This document shows, one piece after another, positions 1 through 7,864 of a DNA stretch of 64,000 nt; within the stretch, counting starts at the first letter, position 1; each line of letters opens with the position of its first letter. A program made the position numbers and the translations under genes. The notes under the pieces are model-generated. The model was given only the letters and a program-made list of their open reading frames with translations, was not told the DNA's origin and did not search any database. Origin of the DNA: Actinosynnema pretiosum (lineage in GTDB: Bacteria; Actinomycetota; Actinomycetes; Mycobacteriales; Pseudonocardiaceae); the NCBI RefSeq assembly GCF_024171695.1, contig NZ_JAMTCF010000001.1, positions 1 through 64,000 on the forward strand, read 5' to 3'.

Positions 1-1
1 C

Positions 2-316
2 GACCAGCTGCTCTACCTGGTCATGGACAACTTCTCCCCGCACCGGCACCCCGACGTCCGCGCCTGGGCCGCCGACAACAACACCGAACTGGTGTTCCTG
101 CCGATCTACTCCAGCTGGTTGAACTGGATCGAGTCCGAGTTCGCCGCCCTGCGCTACTTCGCCCTCAACGGCACCGACCACCGCAGCCACACCGAACAGA
201 ACGCTGCCATCGCCTCGTTCATCCGCTGGCGCAACGCCCGAGCCCGACCCAAGACCGGCTTCGCCACCGACTCACCCATCCGCACCTGGACCGATTACCC
301 GGCCAGGGCTGCGTGA
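2..316 (+). CDS. IS630-family transposase, C-terminal part (5' truncated by window edge)
   Basis: The open frame enters from the left edge and ends at a TGA at 314-316. The visible ~104 residues are the C-terminal half of an IS630/Tc1-type DDE transposase. VMDNFSPH carries the second catalytic Asp, and the segment FLPIYSSWLNWIE followed by SEF carries the final Glu of the DDE triad. The C-terminal stretch (RWRNARARPKTGFATD) is typical of actinobacterial IS630 members. The frame looks intact to its stop, so the element could still be active; the N-terminal part and left end are outside the window. The right inverted repeat should lie shortly after 316. A TA dinucleotide at about 333 (within CTAGTA) is a possible boundary, but it cannot be fixed without the left end. 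Confidence 0.9.
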   Translation, partial: DQLLYLVMDNFSPHRHPDVRAWAADNNTELVFLPIYSSWLNWIESEFAALRYFALNGTDHRSHTEQNAAIASFIRWRNARARPKTGFATDSPIRTWTDYPARAA

Positions 317-550
317 CAAGCCACTAGTACGGCTCAAGGCTTTCATCTCGGCACCAGTCCACAACCGGAACAGCACCGACGAGCGCACCCACAGCAGCGA
401 GCACCACCGCGTTCGGGCCTGCCACCAGTTTACCGGAGAGTGCGACAACAAAGCGACGATCTGAATTCACCCGAAAGCTGCGACTCGGATCACCCGCGCT
501 TTGCCGCCGGGCGGTGCTATTGTCTGTCCCAACGTCGCATTGACGGCGTT

Positions 551-590
551 CCGGACGAGCGCGCCGTACCCGGTCAGGACAAGACGGTGC
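551..590 (+). promoter_or_regulatory. Guanidine-III (ykkC-III) riboswitch
   Basis: This 40-nt stretch starts CCGGACGAG, continues GCGCCGTACCCGGTCAGG and ends ACAAGACGGTGC. By recall it is nearly identical to the Thermobifida fusca guanidine-III aptamer used for crystallography. P1 forms from the 5' CCGG and the internal CCGG. P2 forms from GCGCCGT with ACGGTGC (one G-T wobble). The conserved linker AGGACAAGACGG is intact. It ends 35 nt before the exporter ATG at 625, and its ribosome-binding site (GGAAGG, 611-616) lies between, which suits translational control by guanidinium. Confidence 0.9.
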
Positions 591-624
591 AGTGGACCAC
601 TGGACACTGCGGAAGGCGTTCGTC

Positions 625-939
625 ATGGCATGGGTCGTTCTTGTGCTCTCAGGGATCTTCGAGACGGTGTGGGCCGCAGCGCTGGGCGCGTCACGCGGGT
701 TCACCCGACTCGGCCCGAGCCTGCTGTTCGGCGCGGCCCTGCTGGTGAGCATGGGCGGACTGGCGTTCGCGCTGCGGACCATCCCCCTGGGCACCGGGTA
801 CGCGGTGTGGGTCGGCATCGGCGCGGTCGGCACGGTGGTCTACGGCATCGTCGCACTCCAGGAACCCGCTTCGATCCTGCGGTTGCTGTGCGTCGCCCTG
901 ATCGTCGGCGGCGTGCTGGGCCTGAAGGTCCTGCACTAG
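625..939 (+). CDS. gdx: SMR-family guanidinium exporter (Gdx/SugE type)
   Basis: A 104-residue, four-helix small multidrug resistance protein. The N-terminus MAWVVLVLSGIFETVWAAAL carries the SMR essential Glu in helix 1 (FE-x-x-W), followed by the helix-2/3 motif GTGYAVWVGIGAVG. The W-x-G/GxG pattern and length (about 105) match the SugE/Gdx branch, which antiports guanidinium for protons, rather than the EmrE/Qac branch. The ATG at 625 is chosen over an in-frame GTG at 592 because 592 would start at the riboswitch edge, while 625 has GGAAGG 8 nt upstream and gives the normal family length. A guanidine-III riboswitch immediately upstream independently supports guanidinium as substrate. Monocistronic; no partner SMR gene is visible. 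Confidence 0.92.
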   Translation: MAWVVLVLSGIFETVWAAALGASRGFTRLGPSLLFGAALLVSMGGLAFALRTIPLGTGYAVWVGIGAVGTVVYGIVALQEPASILRLLCVALIVGGVLGLKVLH

Positions 940-1317
940 CGGGAGTCCCACCCCGAAGCGCGCGGCGGCCCGCTCCAGGCCGTCGTGCACAGGACCCCGG
1001 CTCCGCCCGTCCTTTCCGGGTGTGACCGGCGGGGTCGGGGTCTCCCGCACCACCCGCGATTCGGCCTCGTTCGCGGGTAAGCGCCACTTGCGATTCCGCA
1101 CCGGGCAGCCCTCACGCACGGAAGAGCTGAATGATGTCGGCTATCCGGATACTCTGGATAATCAAATTTGCCGAACATCCGAATACCTGGGCAATCAGAA
1201 ATCGGATTGCGCCGCGCGGTCGCGGAGGTCGGTTCACATCGCCTGGAACGGTGCCACGTCCAGGCGGCGATGTGGCGCGCGCTTTTCCAGGAGAGCCGAG
1301 CAGCCGGTGAGCGAGGG
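940..1317. other. Intergenic region between gdx and SGNH hydrolase
   Basis: 378 bp lying downstream of both flanking genes (convergent arrangement). A relatively AT-richer patch at about 1130-1210 contains a weak inverted repeat (TATCC 1142-1146, GGATA 1156-1160). No gene or clear terminator was found. Confidence 0.5.
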
Positions 1318-2244
1318 TCAGGACCGCTCTTGCTCCCACGAGTGCGCGGCCACCAGTTCGGCCACCGCGGCCATGCCCGCTTCGTTCGGGTGGTACCCGA
1401 CGCGACCGGGCGGTGGGACGTAGGGCTCCATCCACGGTTCGGCGGAGCAGACCCCGTGGTCGCGGGTGATCGGCGTGGTGTCGACGACGGTCACGTCGTG
1501 CGCCTGCGCGGCGCGCCTGGTGGCCGCTTCCAGCCTGGTGACGACGGTGCGCTCGAACGCGAGCTGGTCGTCGGTGAGCGGCAGACCGGCGCACGAGGGG
1601 CCCTCGGGCGGGAGCACGGCCTGGTAGGTCAGGGCGAACACGCGGGCGGCGGGCGCGCGGCGGTGGATCTCGGCGTAGACGGCGCCGATCCGCTCGTGCA
1701 GGGTGTCCAGGCCGCGCAGCATGGCGGCGCGGTCCACGGTGGGGCAGGCCTTGGTCCGGTCCTTGGCGGCCTTGCTGTTCTGGCAGCCGTACGCCATCAG
1801 GCTGCCCATGTAGTTGACGTCGTTGCCGCCGATGGTCACCGTGACCACGTCGGCGTCTGCGGTGACCGCCTGGATCTGCGGGGGCAGGCCTGCCTGCTCC
1901 TTGCTGAGCACGTTGGCCGTGGTGGCGCCGCCGCAGGTGACGTCGACCAGGGTCGCGCCCTTCGCGGCGGCAGCGAGCGTCGGGTAGTTGCGGGTGGACC
2001 GGCCGCACGCGCCGGGGACGCCGGGTTTGAGGTCGGGCACGCCCGGCCCCGCGGCGAAGGAGCTGCCCAGCGCGACGTAGCGCGGGCTGCCCGAACCGTG
2101 CGCGGCGCCGGCCGCGACCACGACGGACATGAGCAGGGAACCCACGACGAGGGCCCTGAAGAGCACCCGTCTCACGGGCGGCTTGCGGTGCGACGACGGA
2201 GCCACGGGACGAGCGTGCCTGGCGGATAGGGGTTTCGGGAACAC
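1318..2244 (-). CDS. Secreted SGNH/GDSL hydrolase
   Basis: A 308-residue exported esterase/lipase-type hydrolase. The N-terminus has an Arg/Lys-rich stretch then a hydrophobic core (VLFRALVVGSLLMSVVVAAGAAHG), a signal peptide cleaved near residue 50. SGNH blocks follow. Block I is ALGSSFAAGPG, with catalytic Ser at about residue 62 and the usual GDS as GSS. Block III is GGNDV with the oxyanion Asn. Block V is GYHPNEAG with the catalytic His close to the C-terminus. Spaced cysteines suggest disulfides, as in Streptomyces secreted SGNH lipases. It stands alone on the minus strand. The substrate cannot be told from sequence. The start is the first in-frame ATG; a start closer to the hydrophobic core is possible. 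Confidence 0.88.
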   Translation of the reverse strand: MFPKPLSARHARPVAPSSHRKPPVRRVLFRALVVGSLLMSVVVAAGAAHGSGSPRYVALGSSFAAGPGVPDLKPGVPGACGRSTRNYPTLAAAAKGATLVDVTCGGATTANVLSKEQAGLPPQIQAVTADADVVTVTIGGNDVNYMGSLMAYGCQNSKAAKDRTKACPTVDRAAMLRGLDTLHERIGAVYAEIHRRAPAARVFALTYQAVLPPEGPSCAGLPLTDDQLAFERTVVTRLEAATRRAAQAHDVTVVDTTPITRDHGVCSAEPWMEPYVPPPGRVGYHPNEAGMAAVAELVAAHSWEQERS

Positions 2245-2364
2245 CGGTGGCGAAGGTGACCTGTTCGTGTCCCGTGTGCCCGGTCACGTTCCCGGTCGGC
2301 GAGCGGTCCCGCGACACCGGACCGGGTGGTCCGGCGTCGCGGGATCACGGCTCAGGGGCGCGCT

Positions 2365-4683
2365 CTAGGACATCGCGCCGCCACCCGTGGAGCCGCTGTA
2401 GCCCGAGCCGCCCTCGGGGCCGTCACCCCGGTCGGTGCTGGACGGGTCGCTGTCGTTCTGGTTCGGCGTGGAGTCGTTGTCGCCGGACCGGCCGTCACCG
2501 TCCGCGTCGGACGGGTCGCCCGAGGAACCGGTCGACCCGGACCCGCCGGAACCCGAACCGCTGGAGCCACCGCTGCTCGAACCACCCGACGAGGAGCCGT
2601 TCGAGGAACCGCTGCCGGACGAGCTGCTCCCGGAGGAGCCGCTGCCGGACGAGTCGTTGGACGAGGACCCGCCACCGGACGAGGACCCGCCCGAGGAACC
2701 GGACCCGCCGGAGCTCGACCCGTTGGAGCCGGAGCTGCCGGAACCGGAGCTGTCGGAACCGGAGCTGTCGGAACCGGAGCTGTCGGAACCGGAGTCCGAG
2801 CCGTTGGAGGACCCGGAGTCACCGCCACCGCCGAACCCGGAGTCGCTCCCCCGGTCCCCGGAGGAGCCGCTGTACCCCGAGCCGCCCTCGGGACCGTCGC
2901 CCCGGTCGGTGCTGGACGGGTCGGTGTCGTTCTGGTTCGGCGTCGAGTCGGCGCTGCCGGACAGCCCGTCCCCGTCGGAGTCCCGACCGCCGAGCCCGCC
3001 ACCGGACGTGCCCCCGAGGCCACCCGAGCCACCGGAGTCGCTCCCACCATCAGAGCCACGACCACCCGTTCCGGTGGCCGCGCCGGACCCGGAGTCACCG
3101 GAACCCCCGAGGCCATCGGCCCCGCCGGACCCCTCGGACCCGTTCCCGGCACCGCCGGACCCGTTCCCGGCGCCACCGGCTCCCTCGGGCGCGTTCCCCT
3201 CGGCCCCGTCCCTGGAGTCCCCGCCACCGTCAGACCCGCCGGAGCGCCACTCGCCTTCGAGCCCCCAGGTCTCGCCGGGCTCGTCCGGGCGGGACAGGTC
3301 CCACCCGCCGTGGGAGCGCGGGCTGGTCTCCGGCCCGTCCCCCCGCTCGGCGCTGGTCGGGTCGCTGTCGTCCTGGTTCCAGGTCGGGTCGAGCGAGTCC
3401 GGCTTCCCGTCCCCGTCGAAGTCCCCACCGCTCCCGGCGGGCGGCTGCGCGGGCGGCGGGTTGACCACCCGGTCGCTGCCGTACCCGGCCCCGCTCTCCG
3501 GCCCGTCACCACGATCGGCGCTGGCCAGGTCCCGGTCGTTCTGGTTCGGCGTGCTGTCCTCGGCGTCGGGGACGCCGTCGTGGTCGCGGTCGGGCAGCGC
3601 GTCCCGCTCGGCCGCCTCGGCTGCGGCGGCCCGGTTGCGGGCGTGCTCCAGCGCCTCCCGGTGAGCCAGGTCGGGCCGGTTCTCGGCGCGCCACTGGTTC
3701 TTCCGCGCTCCCTCCTCGCGCAGCCTCTCCAGCAGCTCGGGCACTTCCTGCCGCGTGGTGGGCGGTTCGGGCGCGGGCTTGAACGTCTTGTCGAAGCTCA
3801 GCCCGAACCCGAGGTCGGACCAGCGCCCCTTGTCGTTCTTGGGCGCGGTGCGCGGCACCTCCGGCACCGACGCGCCGTCCGGCGTCTTGGGCGCGGGAGC
3901 GCTCGGGGGCGCCTGCGGCGCGGGTGCCTTGACCTCGGGGCTCTTGCCTGGCGAGAGCGGGTCGGCGGACTTCTCGGTGCTCACCGAGCCGCCGCCGGGC
4001 ACCGGGGTGCTCTCGGTGACGCTGTCCGGGGTGTTGAGGTGCCACGACCCGTCGGCGCGGCGCTCGAGAGTCACCCCGATCTCGCGACTGCGCCCGTCCG
4101 GTGTGGTGACGGAGGCGGTGCCCTTGTAGCTGAACGTCACCTTGCCGTCGGGCGAGATGTTCAGGCTGAGCTTGGACTGGTACTGGGCGCCCAGCACGTC
4201 GAGGCTGTCGCTGAGGTCGGTGTTGAACCCGTCGCGCTTGGGCCCGATGTCGGTGAACTGCGGCCCCGGCGGCTTGCCCACCCGAATCCCGCCGCTGAGG
4301 AAGCCCTCTTCCTTGTAGCGGTCGTAGGCGGCGGTGCCGGTGACCGAGCTGCGCGGCCCGATGGGCACCCCGCCGGAGATCCCGACCCCCTTGGTGTCGG
4401 ACGGGGCGCTCAGGAAGTGCTGCCCGCGCGCTTCCATCTCCCTGGTGATCTCCCTGGCGCGCACCGGGTCGTTGCGGAACACGCGCCCCAGCTCGTCCCG
4501 GAGCTCCTGATCGGTCATGGAGCGCGCGGCGACACCGCCGAGGGGCGCGGACTCGGAGGTCGCGGGCTCGGCCGAGGCGACCCCGACCACCGCGCCCATG
4601 CCGACGGCGGTGAGCGCGGCTCCCACGACGACCCGCCGGACGACGCCGAGCGGGTGCCCGGCAGGTAACAGCGGATTAACCAT
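2365..4683 (-). CDS. Secreted low-complexity protein with thrombospondin-type-3-like calcium motifs
   Basis: 772 residues. A signal peptide (hydrophobic core VVVGAALTAVGMGAVVGVASA, cleavage near residue 39) precedes a roughly 200-residue region with no family I recognise. A charged helical linker follows. The C-terminal half consists of Gly/Ser/Asp-rich low-complexity sequence punctuated by four copies of a motif of the form D-x-D-x-D-G...STPNQND-x-DP-S-x-DRGDGPE. They start near residues 366, 422, 567 and 732, and the last sits at the C-terminus. The D-x-D-x-D-G cores resemble thrombospondin type 3 or dockerin calcium loops. GSSGSGSDSSG-type runs between them look like a flexible wall-spanning stalk. 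There is no LPxTG signal or C-terminal membrane helix. GGGATG-type ribosome site about 7 nt before ATG. Function unknown; a surface or matrix protein is inference. Confidence 0.8.
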   Translation of the reverse strand: MVNPLLPAGHPLGVVRRVVVGAALTAVGMGAVVGVASAEPATSESAPLGGVAARSMTDQELRDELGRVFRNDPVRAREITREMEARGQHFLSAPSDTKGVGISGGVPIGPRSSVTGTAAYDRYKEEGFLSGGIRVGKPPGPQFTDIGPKRDGFNTDLSDSLDVLGAQYQSKLSLNISPDGKVTFSYKGTASVTTPDGRSREIGVTLERRADGSWHLNTPDSVTESTPVPGGGSVSTEKSADPLSPGKSPEVKAPAPQAPPSAPAPKTPDGASVPEVPRTAPKNDKGRWSDLGFGLSFDKTFKPAPEPPTTRQEVPELLERLREEGARKNQWRAENRPDLAHREALEHARNRAAAAEAAERDALPDRDHDGVPDAEDSTPNQNDRDLASADRGDGPESGAGYGSDRVVNPPPAQPPAGSGGDFDGDGKPDSLDPTWNQDDSDPTSAERGDGPETSPRSHGGWDLSRPDEPGETWGLEGEWRSGGSDGGGDSRDGAEGNAPEGAGGAGNGSGGAGNGSEGSGGADGLGGSGDSGSGAATGTGGRGSDGGSDSGGSGGLGGTSGGGLGGRDSDGDGLSGSADSTPNQNDTDPSSTDRGDGPEGGSGYSGSSGDRGSDSGFGGGGDSGSSNGSDSGSDSSGSDSSGSDSSGSGSSGSNGSSSGGSGSSGGSSSGGGSSSNDSSGSGSSGSSSSGSGSSNGSSSGGSSSGGSSGSGSGGSGSTGSSGDPSDADGDGRSGDNDSTPNQNDSDPSSTDRGDGPEGGSGYSGSTGGGAMS

Positions 4684-5097
4684 GAAACATCCCGACTTCC
4701 GTGTTGGCAGTTTTCCCGTACAACGAGTATCCGGTGGCAGGGAAACGCTAACTACCCCTTACGGTCAGTTCCACTGCACCGAATGACGGCTATGCGCCGA
4801 AAACGTTCGGTGAAATGCTTTTCACGCTGCGGTCGAGCCGTCGGAAGGGTTTTCCGGAAATTCCGGGCACACCAAAAGAGCCGGAGTCGTCACCCCGAGG
4901 CGCTTCGTACCCTGCGCATACCGCGAACGCCACCCGGCACCGGCGTCCCGGCCGCGACGACCGCCTGATCGCCGCCGACTACCCGCGAACTCCCCTCTTC
5001 CCGCAGCTAGAGCCCTTCACGACTTCCACTGTGACGCGCCTGCGGACCGCCAGGTTCCCCAAAACTCACCCGACGGCCGGATTAGGGAAGCGCCCCC
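4684..5097. other. Intergenic region upstream of the calcium-motif protein
   Basis: 414 bp between a minus-strand start (4683) and the end of the next minus-strand gene (5098). It should hold the promoter of the gene ending at 2365. No gene, clear terminator or long palindrome was seen; codon bias is absent in all frames. Confidence 0.5.
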
Positions 5098-5667
5098 TCA
5101 CTTGGCGGCGGCTTTGGCGGCCTTCTTGAACTCGCGGACCTCCAGCAACGAGGCCGAGTCGGTCACGTCGGCGACGCTGCGGCGCGACCCCTCTTCGCCG
5201 TAGGCGCCCGCGGCCTCCCGCCACCCCTCCGCGTCCAGTCCGAACTGCTTGCCGAGCAGCGCGAGGAAAATCGCGGCCTTCTGCGCCCCGAATCCCGGCA
5301 GCGCCTCCAACCTCTTCCGCACCTCCGCCCCAGTGGGCTCACCCCTGGTCCAGATCAGCGTCGGCTGACCGTCGTAGTGCTCGACGAGGTGCTGGGCGAG
5401 CACCTGGAGCCGCTTGGCCATGGAGCCGGGGAAGCGGTGGACGGCGGGCTTCTCGGCGACGATCCCGGCGAACTCCTCGGGGTCGGCCTCGGCGATCCGG
5501 TGCACGCTGAGCCCGCCCATGCGGTCAGCGATGATCTTCGGGCCCTTGAAGGCCTTCTCCATCGGGATCTGCTGGTCGAGCAGCATCCCGAGCAGCAGGG
5601 CCAGGGGGTTGGTGGCGAGCAGGTGGTCGGAGTCGGGGTCTTGCGCCAGGCACAGCTCGGGGGTCAT
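5098..5667 (-). CDS. HhH-GPD-type base-excision repair family protein
   Basis: About 189 residues, shorter than endonuclease III (about 210). The N-terminal helix region LLGMLLDQQIPMEKAFKGP matches the start of the HhH-GPD fold. The segment LEALPGFGAQKAAIFLALLGK is the helix-hairpin-helix (LPGFG followed by K). I do not see the four-cysteine iron-sulfur cluster of EndoIII/MutY, nor a clear catalytic Lys-Asp pair. This makes it the actinobacterial 'HhH-GPD-type base excision DNA repair' family of unproven activity. The C-terminus is Lys/Ala-rich (KKAAKAAAK). Start: MTPELCL at 5667; an ATG four codons upstream (5679) is equally possible, as neither has a strong ribosome site. Divergent from trpF. 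Confidence 0.8.
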   Translation of the reverse strand: MTPELCLAQDPDSDHLLATNPLALLLGMLLDQQIPMEKAFKGPKIIADRMGGLSVHRIAEADPEEFAGIVAEKPAVHRFPGSMAKRLQVLAQHLVEHYDGQPTLIWTRGEPTGAEVRKRLEALPGFGAQKAAIFLALLGKQFGLDAEGWREAAGAYGEEGSRRSVADVTDSASLLEVREFKKAAKAAAK

Positions 5668-5729
5668 GGCGCGAAGCATGGCACGGCCGTTCGGGCGGGC
5701 GGCCCGCTCGCCCGGGATAGCGTGGCCGG

Positions 5730-6335
5730 ATGTTCGTGAAGCTCTGCGGGTTGCGCACCGAGGCCGATGTCGCCGTCGCGGTGGAGGTGGGGGCCGACGC
5801 GGTCGGGTTCGTGTTCAGCTCCAGCCCCCGGCAGGTCGACCTGGCCACCGCCACCCGGTTGGTCGCGGACGTGCCCGACGGGGTGCGGTCCGTCGGGGTG
5901 TTCCGCAAGACGCCCGTGGACGAGGTCGCGAGGCTGGCCACCGCGAGCGGGGTCGGCGCGGTCCAGCTCCACGGGGATTACCCGAAAGAGGCGTTCGAGG
6001 CCCTCGCGCACCTCGGGGTGCCGTTGATCCGCGCGTTCGCCCCCACCCCGGACAGCGACCTGCGGGTGGGCGCGTTCGGCGAGGAGCTGCTGCTGCTCGA
6101 CTCCCCCGTCGCCGGGTCCGGCGAGCGGTGGGACGCGGCGGCGCTGCGCGACCGGGTCGACGGGCGCTGGCTCCTCGCGGGCGGGCTCGGGGTGGACAAC
6201 GTGGCGGCGGCCGTCGCGGAGGCGCGGCCGTGGGGGGTCGACGTCTCCAGCGGCATCGAGTCCGAGCGCGGGGTCAAGGACCACGGGCTCATGCGCGCGT
6301 TCACCTCGGCCGCCCGCGCCGCCCAGACCGGCTGA
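5730..6335 (+). CDS. trpF: Phosphoribosylanthranilate isomerase
   Basis: 201 residues. It performs the Amadori rearrangement of phosphoribosylanthranilate to CdRP in tryptophan synthesis, as a single-domain (beta/alpha)8 barrel in the cytosol. The N-terminus MFVKLCGLRTEADV carries the catalytic Cys (residue 6). The internal GVFRKTP, VQLHGD and LLLLDSPVAGSG segments are TrpF signatures, the Asp in LLLD being the second catalytic residue. The C-terminal phosphate loops LLAGGL and GVDVSSGIE are intact. Length is normal for the family. It stands alone, apart from any other trp gene in the window, and divergent from the HhH-GPD gene. A strong hairpin follows at 6346-6382. Confidence 0.95.
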   Translation: MFVKLCGLRTEADVAVAVEVGADAVGFVFSSSPRQVDLATATRLVADVPDGVRSVGVFRKTPVDEVARLATASGVGAVQLHGDYPKEAFEALAHLGVPLIRAFAPTPDSDLRVGAFGEELLLLDSPVAGSGERWDAAALRDRVDGRWLLAGGLGVDNVAAAVAEARPWGVDVSSGIESERGVKDHGLMRAFTSAARAAQTG

Positions 6336-6345
6336 CCCCCGTGAC

Positions 6346-6382
6346 GCGAAGCCCGCGGTGGATCTCCCGCCGTGGGCTTCGC
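6346..6382 (+). terminator. Hairpin terminator after trpF
   Basis: Arms GCGAAGCCCGCGG (6346-6358) and CCGTGGGCTTCGC (6370-6382) pair over 13 bp with one G-T, with an 11-nt loop. There is no U tract, as is common in high-GC actinomycetes. It lies 10 nt past the trpF stop. Confidence 0.7.
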
Positions 6383-6426
6383 CATGTCCGGGGGCAGCGA
6401 TCTTGTCCTCGGCAATCACTCCACCA

Positions 6427-6445
6427 TAAGGTGAGCCTTGCCTAA
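6427..6445 (+). promoter_or_regulatory. IdeR/DtxR iron box upstream of HtaA-WxL gene
   Basis: TAAGGTGAGCCTTGCCTAA matches the DtxR/IdeR consensus TWAGGTWAGSCTWACCTWA at 17 of 19 positions. It lies 24 nt before the ATG at 6469, where a repressor would block transcription. Predicts repression under iron sufficiency. Confidence 0.85.
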
Positions 6446-6468
6446 CCTTTTGGTGGAGAGGCTCAACC

Positions 6469-7806
6469 ATGACCAGACCCAGTCGCCAGTGGCGCGTCCT
6501 CGGGCTGTGCGGCGCGCTCTGCGCGGCGTCCGTGCTCGCGGCCGCACCGGCGCAGGCGCAGTCCGCCGAGAACGTCCAGGACGCGTCGTTCGTGTGGGGC
6601 CTCAACGGGTACGCCCAGGCGGGCATCTTCGGCCCGTGGACGCTCAAGGACTTCACCGGCAACGCCACCCAGCTCACCGGCACGGTGTCCGGCGGCTCGC
6701 AGACCGAGTACGCGGTCGACCCGCTGCCCGCGACCTCGATGCCCGTCTCCTCCCCACAGAAGACCCCGAACGCGGTGAAGTTCACCGGCGGCACGGGCAC
6801 CGTCGACCCGGTCACCGGCGCGGGCACGCTGTCCTGGACCGGCAGCTACACCGTCAACGCCTACCCGGCGCAGTTCAACGCCCCCAACGAGATCTACCGC
6901 GACCCGGTGCTGACCGTGGCCGCCGACGGGTCGGGCAGCGTCACCGCCGAGTTCAGCGTCGGCGGCGGCAACGACATGAGCGGCAACCCGATCCCGCCGG
7001 AGGAGCTGGGCAGGCTCACCGTCATCACCTTCGACGCGGGCTCCCTGGACGGCCTGACCAGCACCGGCTACCGGGTCACCCCCGACTACCGGGGCGTGAC
7101 CGTCGACCTGGCCGAGGGCACGCCGCAGGTCCGCACCTGCTCGGACGCGGGCGGCGCGACCGGCTGGTGGGGCTCGTGGCCCACCGAGTTCGTCACCAAG
7201 GCGCCCTCGGCGGTGCGCTCGCACTTCTACTCGACCGGCTGCGGCGGCAACCAGGACTACAAGGCGCCGCTGCCCTTCGACGTCGCCTACACCACCGCGG
7301 CCACCCCGCCCTCGGGCTCCGACAAGGACCAGGACCTGAAGGTCGTCGTGCCGCAGGCCCCGACCGAACCCGGCGAGTTCGTGTGGACCGTCGACGGCAG
7401 CAACGGCCTGGTCGACCTCGGCACCGCGACGCAGCGCGGCGACCACTACCTCGCGACCGGTTCGATCAACCCGATCCGGGTGACCGACACCCGCGAGAAC
7501 GCCCCGGCCTGGTCGGTGTCCGCGCAGGTCAGCGACTTCACGGCGGGCACGACCTCGTTCGACGGCAAGTACCTCGGCTGGACCCCGGCCGTGACCGAGA
7601 ACAGCGGCAGCGCGGTCCCCGGCGCGGCGGTGGCGCCGGGGTTCGACTCCGGGGCCGGTCTGTCCTCCCCGGCCACGCTGGGCAGCGCCCCGCTCGGCCA
7701 CGCCTCCGGGTCCGCCCGGCTGGGGGCGGAGCTCGTGCTGAAGACGCCGCTGAGCGTCGGCGCGGGCTCCTACTCTGCGACGCTCACGCTGACCGCGCTG
7801 AGCTGA
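6469..7806 (+). CDS. Secreted HtaA-domain heme-binding protein with C-terminal WxL-like domain
   Basis: 445 residues. Signal peptide with AQA cleavage at residue 30. An HtaA domain spans about residues 39-285 and starts VWGLNGYAQAGIFGPW; HtaA domains of Corynebacterium bind heme at the cell surface. From about residue 295 a second beta-rich domain begins (FVWTVDGSNGLVDLG) and runs to the end (YSATLTLTALS). Its layout and closing strand resemble WxL wall-binding domains, although the exact W-x-L motifs are degenerate here (VWTV, GWTP). No membrane helix or LPxTG is present. The next gene encodes a DUF916-type (WxL-interacting) membrane protein, which fits a WxL-style attachment pair. An IdeR box upstream implies iron-repressed expression. 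Tyr-rich segments (NGYAQ, YFS-type) could be the heme ligand sites; this is inferred. Confidence 0.85.
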   Translation: MTRPSRQWRVLGLCGALCAASVLAAAPAQAQSAENVQDASFVWGLNGYAQAGIFGPWTLKDFTGNATQLTGTVSGGSQTEYAVDPLPATSMPVSSPQKTPNAVKFTGGTGTVDPVTGAGTLSWTGSYTVNAYPAQFNAPNEIYRDPVLTVAADGSGSVTAEFSVGGGNDMSGNPIPPEELGRLTVITFDAGSLDGLTSTGYRVTPDYRGVTVDLAEGTPQVRTCSDAGGATGWWGSWPTEFVTKAPSAVRSHFYSTGCGGNQDYKAPLPFDVAYTTAATPPSGSDKDQDLKVVVPQAPTEPGEFVWTVDGSNGLVDLGTATQRGDHYLATGSINPIRVTDTRENAPAWSVSAQVSDFTAGTTSFDGKYLGWTPAVTENSGSAVPGAAVAPGFDSGAGLSSPATLGSAPLGHASGSARLGAELVLKTPLSVGAGSYSATLTLTALS

Positions 7807-7813
7807 CCGCACC

Positions 7814-7836
7814 GGGGCGGGCCTCGCGCCCGCCCC
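7814..7836 (+). terminator. Intercistronic hairpin between HtaA-WxL and DUF916 genes
   Basis: GGGGCGGGC (7814-7822) pairs perfectly with GCCCGCCCC (7828-7836) around a 5-nt loop, 8 nt after the first stop and 29 nt before the next start. It could be a partial terminator or mRNA stabiliser that lowers expression of the membrane partner relative to the secreted protein. Confidence 0.5.
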
Positions 7837-7864
7837 GCACCCCTCCCCCACCGCTGAGGACACC

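Noticed and set aside
324..833. Minus-strand frame overlapping the riboswitch and exporter
   Set aside because: Shadow frame; the plus strand has the riboswitch and SMR gene.
1112..2317. 401-codon minus-strand frame over the SGNH hydrolase
   Set aside because: Arg/Pro-rich alternative frame of the hydrolase without motifs.
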